DNA from: Janthinobacterium fluminis
GTDB taxonomy: Bacteria; Pseudomonadota; Gammaproteobacteria; Burkholderiales; Burkholderiaceae_D
NCBI RefSeq assembly: GCF_028595325.1
Contig: NZ_JAQQXR010000004.1
Location: forward strand, 62,001-126,000
Reading direction: 5' to 3'
DNA length: 64,000 nucleotides
Each line of letters begins with the position of its first letter. Positions within the stretch are counted from its first letter, which is position 1. Shown here piece after piece: positions 16,714 to 25,488 of the stretch. The notes below the pieces were generated by a model, which was given only the letters and a program-made list of their open reading frames with translations, did no database searches and was not told the DNA's origin. The translations under genes were made by a program, and so were the position numbers.

Positions 16714-16752
16714 GCCAAGGCAGTGCGCCAAGGCAACGCGCCAAGGCAGCGG
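16714..16752. repeat. Three tandem 13-bp repeats
   Basis: GCCAAGGCAGTGC, GCCAAGGCAACGC and GCCAAGGCAGCGG follow each other without a gap. Each unit holds the small dyad GCC-AA-GGC. They lie in the 276-bp spacer between nasT and nasS. They could be protein-binding iterons or simple slippage products; no role can be read from the sequence. Confidence 0.85.
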
Positions 16753-16852
16753 CCGCGAAAAGCTGGCGGCGGACCCTCGATTGCGAGCTTGGGTGTATTT
16801 TCCGCTCAGCAAGACGCACCACGATTGTGCGCCGCACCATCGTGGATCGCAC

Positions 16853-17506
16853 TCAGCCGAGCAAATCCTCGACGTCGAGGATGCGCTGGGCGACCTCGGC
16901 CAGCTTGAGTTTTTTATTCATCGCCATGCTGCGCAGCTTCTGGTAAGCCTGGTCCTCGGAGAGCTGGTGGCGCGCCATCAGCAAGCCCTTGGCCCGTTCG
17001 ATCACCTTGCGCCCGGCCAGCTTGTGCCTGGTGTCGGACAGTTCGGCCAGCAGCTTCTGCTCCTGGCGGAAACGCGCCAGCGCCACGTTCAGCACCGGCT
17101 TGATGCGTTCGGCCTGCAGGCCGGAGACAATATAGGCCGATACGCCGGCTTCCATCGCCGCGTCGATGCTGGAAGTGTCGCCGTCCTCGGTGAACAGGAC
17201 GATGGGGCGGCGCTCGTCGCGCGTGGCGATGACGATGTGTTCGAGCACATCGCGGGCGTCCGACTCGGCGTCGATGATGATCAGGTCCGGCTGCAGCTGG
17301 GCGATGCGCTCGGGCAGGTAAAAATCGGCCGGCAGCGAGGCGACGATATCGTAGCCCGACTCCAGCAGGCCGATGCGCAGCAGGTTGCCGCGCCGCGCCT
17401 GCGCCGCCAGCGCCGCGTCGGGCGCGTCCTCGGGGTTGATGATGGTATTGACGACGACGATGCGCAGCGTGCGCGCGGGCGGGGTCAATGGGCGTCTGGG
17501 CGTCAT
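16853..17506 (-). CDS. nasT: NasT-type ANTAR antiterminator (response regulator)
   Basis: 217 residues. The receiver-like N-terminal domain (about 13-130: RIVVVNTIINPED, PDLIIIDAESDARD, RPIVLFTEDGD) is followed by a coiled segment and a C-terminal ANTAR RNA-binding domain at about 150-210, with KVIERAKGLLMARHQLSEDQAYQKLRSMAMNKKLKLAEVAQRIL. In the NasS-NasT system it binds paired hexaloop hairpins in leader RNA and stops termination when nitrate is present. Its likely target is the leader at 7010-7059. The ATG at 17506 is chosen because the longer frame adds an unconserved tail; its ribosome site is weak. Confidence 0.93.
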   Translation of the reverse strand: MTPRRPLTPPARTLRIVVVNTIINPEDAPDAALAAQARRGNLLRIGLLESGYDIVASLPADFYLPERIAQLQPDLIIIDAESDARDVLEHIVIATRDERRPIVLFTEDGDTSSIDAAMEAGVSAYIVSGLQAERIKPVLNVALARFRQEQKLLAELSDTRHKLAGRKVIERAKGLLMARHQLSEDQAYQKLRSMAMNKKLKLAEVAQRILDVEDLLG

Positions 17507-17572
17507 GTAAGCTTTTCTGTGGATGGGTGATCCACATACAAGCAAGAATCAAACCACTACCGCCCCGGCGCC

Positions 17573-18724
17573 CTATTGCACCAGGCGCCACGCGCCGTTT
17601 TTGATGTCGAGCAGGCGGAATGCCGACAGGCCCAAGCCCATGTGGTCACTGGCCGACATGTCGAACTGGCCGGCCGTGCCGATGTAGCCCCTGGTCGCCT
17701 CGATGGCGTCGCGCACCTTGGCCTTGTCGGTGCCGCCGGCCTTCTTGATGGCGGCGACGGCGATCATCAGCGCGTCGTAACCGTGGCCGCCGAAGGTCGA
17801 GACGTCCGCCTTGTAGCGTTCCCGGTAGGTTTTTTCATAAGCCGACACGACCGCCTTCTGTGGGTCGGCGGCCGGCAGTTGGGCGGCAATGACCAGCGCG
17901 GCGGCCGGCAGCTTGACGCCGTCCGACGCCGCCCCGGACAGTTTGATGTACTCCTCCGAGGCCACGCCGTGCGACTGGTACAGCGGCAGCGCGATCGCCA
18001 GTTGCTTGTAGTTCTTGGTGGCGACGGCCGGCCCCTGCCCCGCGCCGAACACGAAAACGGCCTGGATGCCGGCCGTCGAGCGTATCTTGGTCAGCTGCGC
18101 CGTGACGTCGGTGTCCTTCGGGCCGTAGGTTTCGTTGGCGACGATGCTGATGCCGTACTTCGGCGCGACGGCCTGGGTTTCCTTGCTGCCGGACTGGCCG
18201 AAGCCGCTGGTTTCGGACAGCAGGCCGATTTTGGTGATGCCCAGCCGCTTCATTTCGGTGAACACTTTTTCGGCCGCCATGCGGTCGGTCGGCGCGACCT
18301 TGAAGACCCATTTCTTGACCGGCTCGATGATGGGCACGCCGGCCGCCATCGAGATGAAGGGAATGCCGGCCTTTTCCACCAGCGGTATCATGGCCATGCT
18401 CGATCCGGTGGTGGTGCCGCCGATGATCAGGTCGACCTTGTCGGACTCGATCAGGCGCTTGGCGAAGCTGTTGGCCTTGTTCGCCTCGCTGCCGTCGTCG
18501 TAGTGGATCAGCTCCAGCTTGCGCCCCAGCACGCCGCCCTCGGCGTTGACGCGCTCTATGTACAACTGCAGCGTCTTCAACTCCGGGTCGCCGAGGTAGG
18601 CGGCCGCGCCTGTCGCCGAGACGACCGAACCGATGCGGATGGCGTCCGCCGCCGCGGCCGCGCCGTGCAGGCCGGCCAGCACGGCGCCGGCCATCACCAT
18701 CTTGGATAAAGCGAATTGATACAT
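17573..18724 (-). CDS. Branched-chain-amino-acid-type ABC transporter substrate-binding protein
   Basis: 383 residues with signal peptide (MVMAGAVLAGLHGAAAAA, cleavage near 26) and a Peripla_BP_6 fold: IRIGSVVSATGAAAYLGDPEL, IGGTTTGSSMAMIPLVEKAGIPFISMA, and a C-terminal RGYIGTAGQFDMSASDHMG. Last gene of the nine-gene operon that also contains livHMGF and hmgA, so it is the periplasmic receptor for that transporter. Ligand is unknown; from context an aromatic acid such as homogentisate, hydroxyphenylacetate or a related compound is likely. Confidence 0.9.
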   Translation of the reverse strand: MYQFALSKMVMAGAVLAGLHGAAAAADAIRIGSVVSATGAAAYLGDPELKTLQLYIERVNAEGGVLGRKLELIHYDDGSEANKANSFAKRLIESDKVDLIIGGTTTGSSMAMIPLVEKAGIPFISMAAGVPIIEPVKKWVFKVAPTDRMAAEKVFTEMKRLGITKIGLLSETSGFGQSGSKETQAVAPKYGISIVANETYGPKDTDVTAQLTKIRSTAGIQAVFVFGAGQGPAVATKNYKQLAIALPLYQSHGVASEEYIKLSGAASDGVKLPAAALVIAAQLPAADPQKAVVSAYEKTYRERYKADVSTFGGHGYDALMIAVAAIKKAGGTDKAKVRDAIEATRGYIGTAGQFDMSASDHMGLGLSAFRLLDIKNGAWRLVQ

Positions 18725-18749
18725 GTTTTGTCTCCGGGTGTCGTAGTGG

Positions 18750-20075
18750 TTAACGCTTGCTGGGGTCGAAGTTGGCGCGCAGTCCCTGCCAGCATTCGAA
18801 ATAGTCGGCCTGCAAGGACGCGTCGTGCATCGCGTGCGCGGTCGGGTGCAGCACGGCGCGCGTCTCGAACATGAAGGCCATCGTGTCGGCGACGTGGTGC
18901 GGCCGCGTAGTGTCGGCGGCGCTGGCCTTGTCGAAGGTGCCGGCGTCCGGCCCGTGGCCGCTCATGCAGTTGTGCAGGCTGGCGCCGCCCGGCACGAAGC
19001 CCTCGGCCTTGGCGTCGTAGGCGCCGTGGATCAGGCCCATGAATTCGCTGGCGACGTTGCGGTGGAACCAGGGCGGGCGGAAGGTGTGTTCCGCCGCCAG
19101 CCAGCGCGGCGGGAAGATGACGAAGTCGATGCTGTCGACGCCGGCCGTGTCGCTGGGCGATTGCAGCACGAGGAAAATCGACGGGTCGGGGTGGTCGTAG
19201 CTGATCGAGCCGATGGTGTTGAAGCGGCGCAGGTCGTATTTATAGGGCGCGTAGTTGCCGTGCCAGGCCACCACGTCGAGCGGCGAATGGCCGATTTTGG
19301 CAGCCCACAGATTGCCCATGAATTTGGCGCACAGCGTGAAGTCGCCGGTACGCTCTTCGTACCAGGCGTGCGGGGTCTGGAAATGGCGCGGATTGGCCAG
19401 CCCGTTGGAGCCGATCACGCCCAGGTCCGGCAGGCGCAGGAAGGCGCCGTAGTTTTCACAGATGTAGCCGTGCGCGCTGGCGTCGAGAAGCTCGACGCGG
19501 AAGCGCAGGCCGCGCGGGATGACGACGATTTCCTGCGGTTCGGCGTCGATCACGCCCAGTTCGGTGTAGAAGCGCAGCCGGCCCTGCTGCGGCACGATCA
19601 GCATTTCGCCGTCGGCGTTGTAGAAGTAACGCTCCCGCATCGAGCGGTTCGCCGCGTACAGGTGGATGCCGCAGCCGCTCTGCGCCGCCGGGCTGCCGTT
19701 GCCCGCCATCGTGGCGATGCCGTCGATGAAATCGGTCGGCTGGGTCGGCGCCGGCGCCGGGCTCCAGCGCAGTTGGTTAGGCGTCGTCGCGACGTCGCCG
19801 AAGCTGCTGACGAAACGGCCGTTGCCGATCCGCTCGAAGGGCTGGTGGGCGGCGGCCGGGCGGATGCGGTACAGCCAGGAACGCCGGTTGGCGTGGCGCG
19901 GCGCCGTGAACGCGGTACCGGACAGTTGTTCGGCGTACAGGCCGTAGGGCGCTTTTTGCGGCGAATTCTGCTGCTCGGGCAGCGCGCCCGGCAGCGCTTC
20001 GCTGGCGAATTCGTTGCCGAAGCCGGTTTGGTAACGCAGCGGGCCGGCGCCCGCCTGTGTTTGCTCGGTTTGCAT
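18750..20075 (-). CDS. hmgA: Homogentisate 1,2-dioxygenase
   Basis: Opens the aromatic ring of homogentisate to maleylacetoacetate with Fe(II) and O2. 441 residues, full length. Recognisable family sequence: [19 protein letters not shown] at the start, [53 protein letters not shown] followed by VASEFMGLI (Fe ligands His and Glu), and [11 protein letters not shown] with the last His. The maleylacetoacetate isomerase and fumarylacetoacetase genes that complete the pathway are not in the window. Confidence 0.97.
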   Translation of the reverse strand: MQTEQTQAGAGPLRYQTGFGNEFASEALPGALPEQQNSPQKAPYGLYAEQLSGTAFTAPRHANRRSWLYRIRPAAAHQPFERIGNGRFVSSFGDVATTPNQLRWSPAPAPTQPTDFIDGIATMAGNGSPAAQSGCGIHLYAANRSMRERYFYNADGEMLIVPQQGRLRFYTELGVIDAEPQEIVVIPRGLRFRVELLDASAHGYICENYGAFLRLPDLGVIGSNGLANPRHFQTPHAWYEERTGDFTLCAKFMGNLWAAKIGHSPLDVVAWHGNYAPYKYDLRRFNTIGSISYDHPDPSIFLVLQSPSDTAGVDSIDFVIFPPRWLAAEHTFRPPWFHRNVASEFMGLIHGAYDAKAEGFVPGGASLHNCMSGHGPDAGTFDKASAADTTRPHHVADTMAFMFETRAVLHPTAHAMHDASLQADYFECWQGLRANFDPSKR

Positions 20076-20089
20076 ACCTCTCCCTTTAT

Positions 20090-20296
20090 TCAGGCCAGTT
20101 TTCCGTCGGCGCGGGCGATGTCCAGCGCCTCGCGCAGCACCCCGGCGTCGCCGATATGGTTCGCCAGCAGCAGGATCAGCGCGGCATTCGCCGCCTCGCT
20201 CTGCGTCTGCGTGAAGTCGCGGTGCATCTCGATCAGGCGCTCGTAGAATTCATCCGGGCAGGCCAGGTTAGGCTGGGTGTTCAATGTGCCAGGCAT
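20090..20296 (-). CDS. DUF2783 domain small protein
   Basis: A 68-residue acidic helical protein ([38 protein letters not shown]). It matches the small DUF2783 family that usually sits beside FAD-dependent aromatic hydroxylases. It overlaps the end of the hydroxylase gene by 16 bp and is followed by hmgA after 14 bp. Probable accessory or small subunit of the hydroxylase, inferred from position. Confidence 0.8.
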   Translation of the reverse strand: MPGTLNTQPNLACPDEFYERLIEMHRDFTQTQSEAANAALILLLANHIGDAGVLREALDIARADGKLA

Positions 20297-21981
20297 GGGG
20301 CGCTCGCTATGGTTGGGGTGTCGATGACGTGGCCGGTGGCGCGCAGCAGCGCCTCGCGCACGCGCGCGGCGTCGAAGGCGCGCCAGCGCGCGCACACGTG
20401 CTGGTCGGGCCGCAGCAGGTAGTAACTGCCGGGACTGGCGTCGAAGCGCCGCGCCAGCAAGCCTTCGCTGTCGCTGATGATATCGACGCCGTCCAGCGCC
20501 GGCGCGGCCACGCCGGCGCCGAGCACGAGCAGCGGCTTGATGCCGATGGCGCCGTCGCGCAGCGCCAGCAGCGCCTCCCATGGCGCCTCCGCGCCACAAA
20601 AATAGACGCCGGTGAAGGCGTTGCCGACGCAGGCGCTGAACCAGCCCGCCGCGCCGTTGACGCCGACCGGCGCGTCGTCAACCGGCGCCCCCGGCACCAT
20701 CGCGCCGCCGAACTGCGCGCTGTCCGGCGTGTTCAAGGCGCTGCCGAGCAAAGTGGCCGGGCGCGACAGACGGCCGCTGTTGACCAGCCCACGGGCGAAT
20801 TCGTGCCACTTCGACAGCCGCAGCGCGGCGTCGCGGAAGGTGCGGCTGACCGCGCTTTTCGGTGTGATGAAGTCGGTGGCGCGGGTCGAGTTGAGCAGGT
20901 TTTCGTCGGCCGCGTATTCGCGCTCGGCGCCGTAGCTGTCGAGCAGCGCGTCGGGGGCCTTGCCGTCCAGGACCAGCTTCAGCTTCCACGCCAGGTTTTC
21001 CGCGTCCTGCACGCCGCTGTTGGCGCCGCGCGCGCCGAACGGCGACACGCGGTGCGCGGCGTCGCCGGCGAAGAACACGCGGCCGTGGCGGAACTTGTCC
21101 ATGCGCTGGCAGGAAAAGGTGTAGACGCTGACCCACTCCAGCTGGAATTCGACGTCGCTGAGCAGCGCTTTCAGGCGGGGGATGACGTTTTCCGGCAGGC
21201 GTGCGGCGACCGGATCGGCGTCCCAGCCGAGCTGGAAGTCGACGCGCCAGACGTTGTCGGGCTGGCGGTGCAGCAGCACCGACTGGTTGCGGTGGAACGG
21301 CGGGTCGAACCAGAACCAGCGCTCGGTGGGGAAATCCGCCTGCATCCTGACGTCGGCGATCAGGAAGCGGTCCTGGAAGGTGCGTCCCTTGCTCTCCAGC
21401 CCGCACAGGCGGCGCACCTCGCTGCGCGCGCCGTCGGCCGCCACCACGTAGTCGGCCTGCAGCGTGTACACGCCGCCCGGCGTTTCCACCGTCAGTTCGG
21501 CGCAGTCGGCGCGCCGGTCCATGCCGGTCACCTTGTTATACCAGCGCACCTCCAGGTTCGGCAGTTCCAGCGCGCGGTCCAGCAGATAGCCTTCGACGTA
21601 GTACTGCTGCAGGTTGACGAAGGCCGGCCGGCGGTGCCCCGATTCGGGCAGCAGGTTGAAGCTGTACACCATGTCGTCGCGATAGAACACTTTGCCGACG
21701 TTCCACGAGATGCCTTTTTGCGCGATGCGCTCGCCGCAGCCGAGCCGGTCGAAAATCTCCAGCGTGCGCTTGGCGAAGCAGATCGCCCGCGAGCCGACCG
21801 ACAGGCGGCAGTCGTCGTCGAGCAACACCACGGGCACGCCTTGCTGCGCCAGGTCGATCGCCGTCGCCAGGCCGACCGGGCCGGCGCCGACGATGACGAC
21901 CGGGCGGCGCACCGGCGCCGCCCGGCCCTCGTCGTCCGAACGGCGGTAGGCGTAGGCGATGTGCTGATAGTCTTTTTCCAT
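20281..21981 (-). CDS. FAD-dependent aromatic hydroxylase (MhpA/PheA family)
   Basis: 566 residues. FAD motif VVIVGAGPVGLATAIDLAQQG at about 28-48, the DG motif VVAADGARSEVRRLCGL near 160-175, and the GD motif GRVFFAGDAAHRVSPFGARGANSG near 285-310, so a class A flavoprotein monooxygenase with the longer C-terminal thioredoxin-like domain of phenol and hydroxyphenylpropionate hydroxylases. Next to hmgA it may hydroxylate 3-hydroxyphenylacetate (or a similar acid) to homogentisate; this is inference. Clean ATG at 21981, co-transcribed with the MBL gene and DUF2783. Confidence 0.88.
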   Translation of the reverse strand: MEKDYQHIAYAYRRSDDEGRAAPVRRPVVIVGAGPVGLATAIDLAQQGVPVVLLDDDCRLSVGSRAICFAKRTLEIFDRLGCGERIAQKGISWNVGKVFYRDDMVYSFNLLPESGHRRPAFVNLQQYYVEGYLLDRALELPNLEVRWYNKVTGMDRRADCAELTVETPGGVYTLQADYVVAADGARSEVRRLCGLESKGRTFQDRFLIADVRMQADFPTERWFWFDPPFHRNQSVLLHRQPDNVWRVDFQLGWDADPVAARLPENVIPRLKALLSDVEFQLEWVSVYTFSCQRMDKFRHGRVFFAGDAAHRVSPFGARGANSGVQDAENLAWKLKLVLDGKAPDALLDSYGAEREYAADENLLNSTRATDFITPKSAVSRTFRDAALRLSKWHEFARGLVNSGRLSRPATLLGSALNTPDSAQFGGAMVPGAPVDDAPVGVNGAAGWFSACVGNAFTGVYFCGAEAPWEALLALRDGAIGIKPLLVLGAGVAAPALDGVDIISDSEGLLARRFDASPGSYYLLRPDQHVCARWRAFDAARVREALLRATGHVIDTPTIASAPCLAH

Positions 21982-22002
21982 ATCCGCTCCTGGTTGGCCG
22001 GC

Positions 22003-22965
22003 TTAGTGTTGCAGCGAGTGCCACATCTCCTGGTCGCGCTCGGCGGTCCAGATGCGCGGGTGCTTGATGCCGCCGGCCTCGTCGACGGCGCGGGTGACAT
22101 CGAAAGGCAGGCAGTGTTCGTAGATGAAGACATGGCCGAATTTCGGGTCCATCCTGCTGCGCACCAACGCCATCGCCTCCTTCAGCGTGCTGCCGGCGGC
22201 GACCGCCTGTTTGGCGCTGTCGAGCAGCGTGGTGACGAAGTCCTTGGTGTAGTCGATGCCGGCGTTGACCTGGGCGGGCGTCACCAGCGCCGGGCCGCGG
22301 CCGGGAATGAGCTGCTCGGCGCCCAGCGCGCGCAGCGCCTCCAGCGTCGCCGGCCATTCCTCCAGCTGGGCGTCGCCGGTGTAGGCGGCGGCGTCGTACT
22401 CGACCAGGTCGCCGGAGAAGCAGATTTTTTGCGCGGGAATCCAGGCGATGGTGTCGCCCTTGGTGTGGCCCATGCCGACCTGCATCAGCTTGACTTCCAG
22501 CTTGCCCATGAAGATGCTCATCTCCTTCTCAAACACCATCGTCGGCCAGGTCAGGCCGGGCACCGACTCGACGCCGGAGAACAGGCGCGGGAAGCGTTCG
22601 ATTTCCGATTTCATGTCCTGTTCGCCGCGCTCGACGATCATTTCATAGGTGCCGCGCGAGGCGATGATCTGTTCGGCGCCCTCCTCGAAGTAAGCCGAGG
22701 CGCCCAGCACGCGCACGGCGTGATAGTGCGACAGCACCACGTACTTGATCGGCAGGTCGGTGACGCCGCGTATGTGGCGTATCAGCGCCCGCGCCATGAT
22801 GGGCGTGGCCGTCGTGTCGATGACCATCACGCCGTCGTCGCCAATGATGACGCCGGAATTCGGGTCCCCCTCGGCCGTATAGGCGTAGGCGTTGTCGGAC
22901 AGCTTGATGAAACTGGTTTTCTTCTCTTCCAGATCGGCTTGCGAGGCGAATTTTTTCTCGGACAT
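22003..22965 (-). CDS. MBL-fold protein with altered metal site
   Basis: 320 residues of the metallo-beta-lactamase fold (GVIIGDDGVMVIDTTATP near 38-55, YVVLSHYHAVRVLGAS, GHTKGDTIAW, FSGDLVEYDAAAYTGD). The canonical HxHxDH motif is HYHAVR: His80 and His82 are kept, but Asp84 and His85 are replaced by Val and Arg. His167 and Asp186 are present, while the last His (PGHG) is Arg223 in PGRGP. Thus site 1 ligands survive and site 2 is lost. It lies between livF and the FAD hydroxylase in the homogentisate operon. Role unknown; possibly a thioesterase, lactonase or detoxifying partner. Confidence 0.85.
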   Translation of the reverse strand: MSEKKFASQADLEEKKTSFIKLSDNAYAYTAEGDPNSGVIIGDDGVMVIDTTATPIMARALIRHIRGVTDLPIKYVVLSHYHAVRVLGASAYFEEGAEQIIASRGTYEMIVERGEQDMKSEIERFPRLFSGVESVPGLTWPTMVFEKEMSIFMGKLEVKLMQVGMGHTKGDTIAWIPAQKICFSGDLVEYDAAAYTGDAQLEEWPATLEALRALGAEQLIPGRGPALVTPAQVNAGIDYTKDFVTTLLDSAKQAVAAGSTLKEAMALVRSRMDPKFGHVFIYEHCLPFDVTRAVDEAGGIKHPRIWTAERDQEMWHSLQH

Positions 22966-23016
22966 TGCAGTTTCCCTTTATATGAGACACGATAGGTTTT
23001 CGACCAAGGGCATGTG

Positions 23017-23775
23017 CTACATGCCCAGATAGGCGCGCTTGACCTGCGCGTTTTCCAGCAGCTCGGCGGCCGGCCCGCTGAGCGTGATACGCCCCGTCTC
23101 GATGACGTAGCCGACATCGGCGATGGCCAGCGCGGCGCGGGCGTTCTGCTCGACCAGCAGCGTCGTCATGCCCTCGGCCTTGAGCGTCTGCACGACGCGG
23201 AAAATCTCCCGCACCAGCAGCGGCGCCAGCCCCATGCTCGGCTCGTCGAGCAGCAGCAGGCGCGGCCGGCCCATCAGCGCGCGCGCCATGGCCAGCATCT
23301 GCTGCTGCCCGCCCGACAGCGTGCCGGCCGGCAGCTTGCGCTTCTCCGCCAGCACCGGAAACAGCCGATACATCTTCTCGATATCGGCCGCCGCCTGCGC
23401 CGCCGGCTGCGCATACGCGCCCAGGCGCAAGTTGTCCTCGATCGACATCGGCCCGAACACATGGCGCCCCTCGGGAACCTGACAGATGCCGGCGGCGACG
23501 CGTTGATGCGGCTCAAGCTTGTTGATCGCGCGCTGCTGGAAGCGCACTTCGCCCGCGCCGACCGGCTGCACGCCGGAAATGGCGCGCAGCAGCGTCGTCT
23601 TGCCGGCGCCGTTGGCCCCGACCAGCGCCACCAACTGGCCCTGCTCGACATTCAGGTCGATGCCGTGCAGCGCCTGGATGCGGCCGTAAAAACTGGTCAG
23701 CCCCGCCACCTCCAGCACCCGCGGGCGGGCGCCGGCCGTGGCCGCCGTCATCGTCTCGCTATATTCCGTCTTCAT
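23017..23775 (-). CDS. livF: HAAT-family ABC transporter ATP-binding protein LivF
   Basis: 252 residues. Walker A GANGAGKTT, signature LSGGQQQM and Walker B RLLLLDEPS; LivF-type C-terminus LVEQNARAALAIADVGYV. One of two ATPases that power the livHM permease. Start at 23775 overlaps the livG stop by ATGA. Confidence 0.93.
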   Translation of the reverse strand: MKTEYSETMTAATAGARPRVLEVAGLTSFYGRIQALHGIDLNVEQGQLVALVGANGAGKTTLLRAISGVQPVGAGEVRFQQRAINKLEPHQRVAAGICQVPEGRHVFGPMSIEDNLRLGAYAQPAAQAAADIEKMYRLFPVLAEKRKLPAGTLSGGQQQMLAMARALMGRPRLLLLDEPSMGLAPLLVREIFRVVQTLKAEGMTTLLVEQNARAALAIADVGYVIETGRITLSGPAAELLENAQVKRAYLGM

Positions 23776-24545
23776 TGCACCGCCTCCGCCTGCATGTCGC
23801 TTCCCAGATAAGCCTCGATCACGCGCGGATTCGCGCACACCTGCTGCGGCGCGCCCTCGGCCAGCTTCTGGCCGTGGTCCAGCACCAGGATGTGGTCGGA
23901 GATGGCCGTCACCAATTTCATGTCGTGCTCGACCAGCACCACCGTCACGCCGCCGGCGGCGATCTTCTTGATGAGCGCCTCGATTTCCGCCGTTTCCGTG
24001 TTGTTCAGGCCGGCGGCCGGCTCGTCCAGCAGCAGCAAGTCCGGCCTGGCGGCCAGCGCGCGGGCGATTTCCAGCCGTTTCAGCGCGCCGTAGGGCATCT
24101 GCGCCGCCTGCGCGTCGACGTAGCGCGCCAGGCCGACGAAGGACATCAAGTCCGCGGCCCCGGCGCGGCAGGCGCGGTCGGCGCGGCGCAGGCCCGGCAA
24201 GCGGAACATGGCCTTGAACAGGCTCTGGTCCAGCGTCAGGTGCGCGCCCACCATGACATTTTCAATCGCGCTCATATTCATGCAAATCTGCAAATTCTGG
24301 AAACTGCGGCTGATGCCGCGCCGCGCCAGTTGCTCGGGCGGCTTGCCGGCCACGTTTTCGCCCTTGAACAGGATCTGCCCCGAGGTCGGCGCGTAGACAC
24401 CGCTAATCAGATTGAACAAGGTGGTCTTGCCGGCGCCGTTGGGGCCGATCACGGCGTGGATCGTGCCTTTTTGGGCCGTGAACGACACGTCCTGCACGGC
24501 TTTCACGCCGCCGAACGCAATCGACAGGTTCTTGACGGTCAGCAT
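23772..24545 (-). CDS. livG: HAAT-family ABC transporter ATP-binding protein LivG
   Basis: 257 residues. Walker A GPNGAGKTT, a signature region MPYGALKRLEIARALA, and Walker B LLLLDEPAAGLN. The livG-specific Arg-rich ISRSFQNLQICMNMSAIENVMVG loop is present. The ATG at 24545 has AAGGGGG upstream and starts 1 bp after the livM stop. Confidence 0.93.
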   Translation of the reverse strand: MLTVKNLSIAFGGVKAVQDVSFTAQKGTIHAVIGPNGAGKTTLFNLISGVYAPTSGQILFKGENVAGKPPEQLARRGISRSFQNLQICMNMSAIENVMVGAHLTLDQSLFKAMFRLPGLRRADRACRAGAADLMSFVGLARYVDAQAAQMPYGALKRLEIARALAARPDLLLLDEPAAGLNNTETAEIEALIKKIAAGGVTVVLVEHDMKLVTAISDHILVLDHGQKLAEGAPQQVCANPRVIEAYLGSDMQAEAVQ

Positions 24546-24546
24546 A

Positions 24547-25488
24547 TCAATGCGCCCCCTTGGCAAAACGTTGCCGCAGCGACGGCACCAGGCCGCCCGG
24601 CAGGAATATCATCGTCGCCATCAGGATCGCGCCGAAGACGACGGTTTCCCAGCCCTCGAAGCTCGACAGGGCCTGCGGCAGCAAGGTCAACAGGGCCGCG
24701 CCGGCGACGGAGCCGAACACCGAGGCCATGCCGCCGACGACGACCATCGTCACCAGCTCGACCGAATGGAAGAAGCCCGCCTGCCCCGGCGTGACGAAGC
24801 CGATATAGTGCGCCGTCAGGCTGCCCATGACGCTGGCCAGCACGGCCGACAGCACGAAGACCTGGACCTTGGCGCGCACCACGTCGACGCCGGCCACGCG
24901 GGCGGCGATCTCCGAGCCGTGCAGCGCCTGCAGGGCGCGCCCGGCCGGCGCGTCGATCAGATTCAGCGCGCACCAGCACACCAGCAGCAACAGCAAGGCC
25001 ATGACGATGTACCAGTGCATTTCGCCGGCCAGGGCCAGCCCGGCGACGCTGAAGGCCGGCACCGCCATGCCGTCCGGCCCGCCCGTCCACTGCGCCTCGT
25101 TGGTGATGACGATGGTGATGATGATGCCCAGGCCCAGCGTCGCCATGGCCAGATAATGGCCCTTCAGGCGCAGGATGGGGCGCGCCACCAGGAAGGCCAG
25201 CAGGCCGACGCCGGCCGCGCCGGCAAGCAAGGCGGCCAGCGGCGGGAACTGCCAATGCGTCGTCAGCACGGCGCTGGCATACGCGCCCATGCCGACGAAA
25301 CCGGCGTGGCCGAGGCTGATCTGGCCGGCGTAGCCGATCAACAGGTTCAGGCCGATGGCGACGATGGCGTTGATGGCGATGCGCACCGCCAGGTCCAGAT
25401 AGAAGGAATTGCTGGTCAGCAGCGGCACGGCGGCGAGAACCAGGGCCAGTGCCAGCAAGCCGGCATGCGCTCGGGAAAACCGCCGCAT
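24547..25488 (-). CDS. livM: HAAT-family ABC transporter permease LivM
   Basis: 313 residues, about 9-10 membrane helices, with the LivM signature LNLLIGYAGQISLGHAGFVGMGAYASA and GHYLAMATLGLGIIITI. Overlaps livH by 1 bp (TGATG) at 25488. Half of the membrane channel for the substrate bound by the protein at 17573-18724. Confidence 0.93.
   Translation of the reverse strand: MRRFSRAHAGLLALALVLAAVPLLTSNSFYLDLAVRIAINAIVAIGLNLLIGYAGQISLGHAGFVGMGAYASAVLTTHWQFPPLAALLAGAAGVGLLAFLVARPILRLKGHYLAMATLGLGIIITIVITNEAQWTGGPDGMAVPAFSVAGLALAGEMHWYIVMALLLLLVCWCALNLIDAPAGRALQALHGSEIAARVAGVDVVRAKVQVFVLSAVLASVMGSLTAHYIGFVTPGQAGFFHSVELVTMVVVGGMASVFGSVAGAALLTLLPQALSSFEGWETVVFGAILMATMIFLPGGLVPSLRQRFAKGAH

Noticed and set aside
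16684..16852. A first ANTAR hairpin to pair with the one at 16664-16683.
   Set aside because: No stem with an A1/G4 six-base loop was found at a suitable distance.
20284..22995. A 900-codon plus-strand open frame over the homogentisate genes.
   Set aside because: It is opposite to three well-supported genes, has the biased composition of an antisense frame in GC-rich DNA and matches no family.
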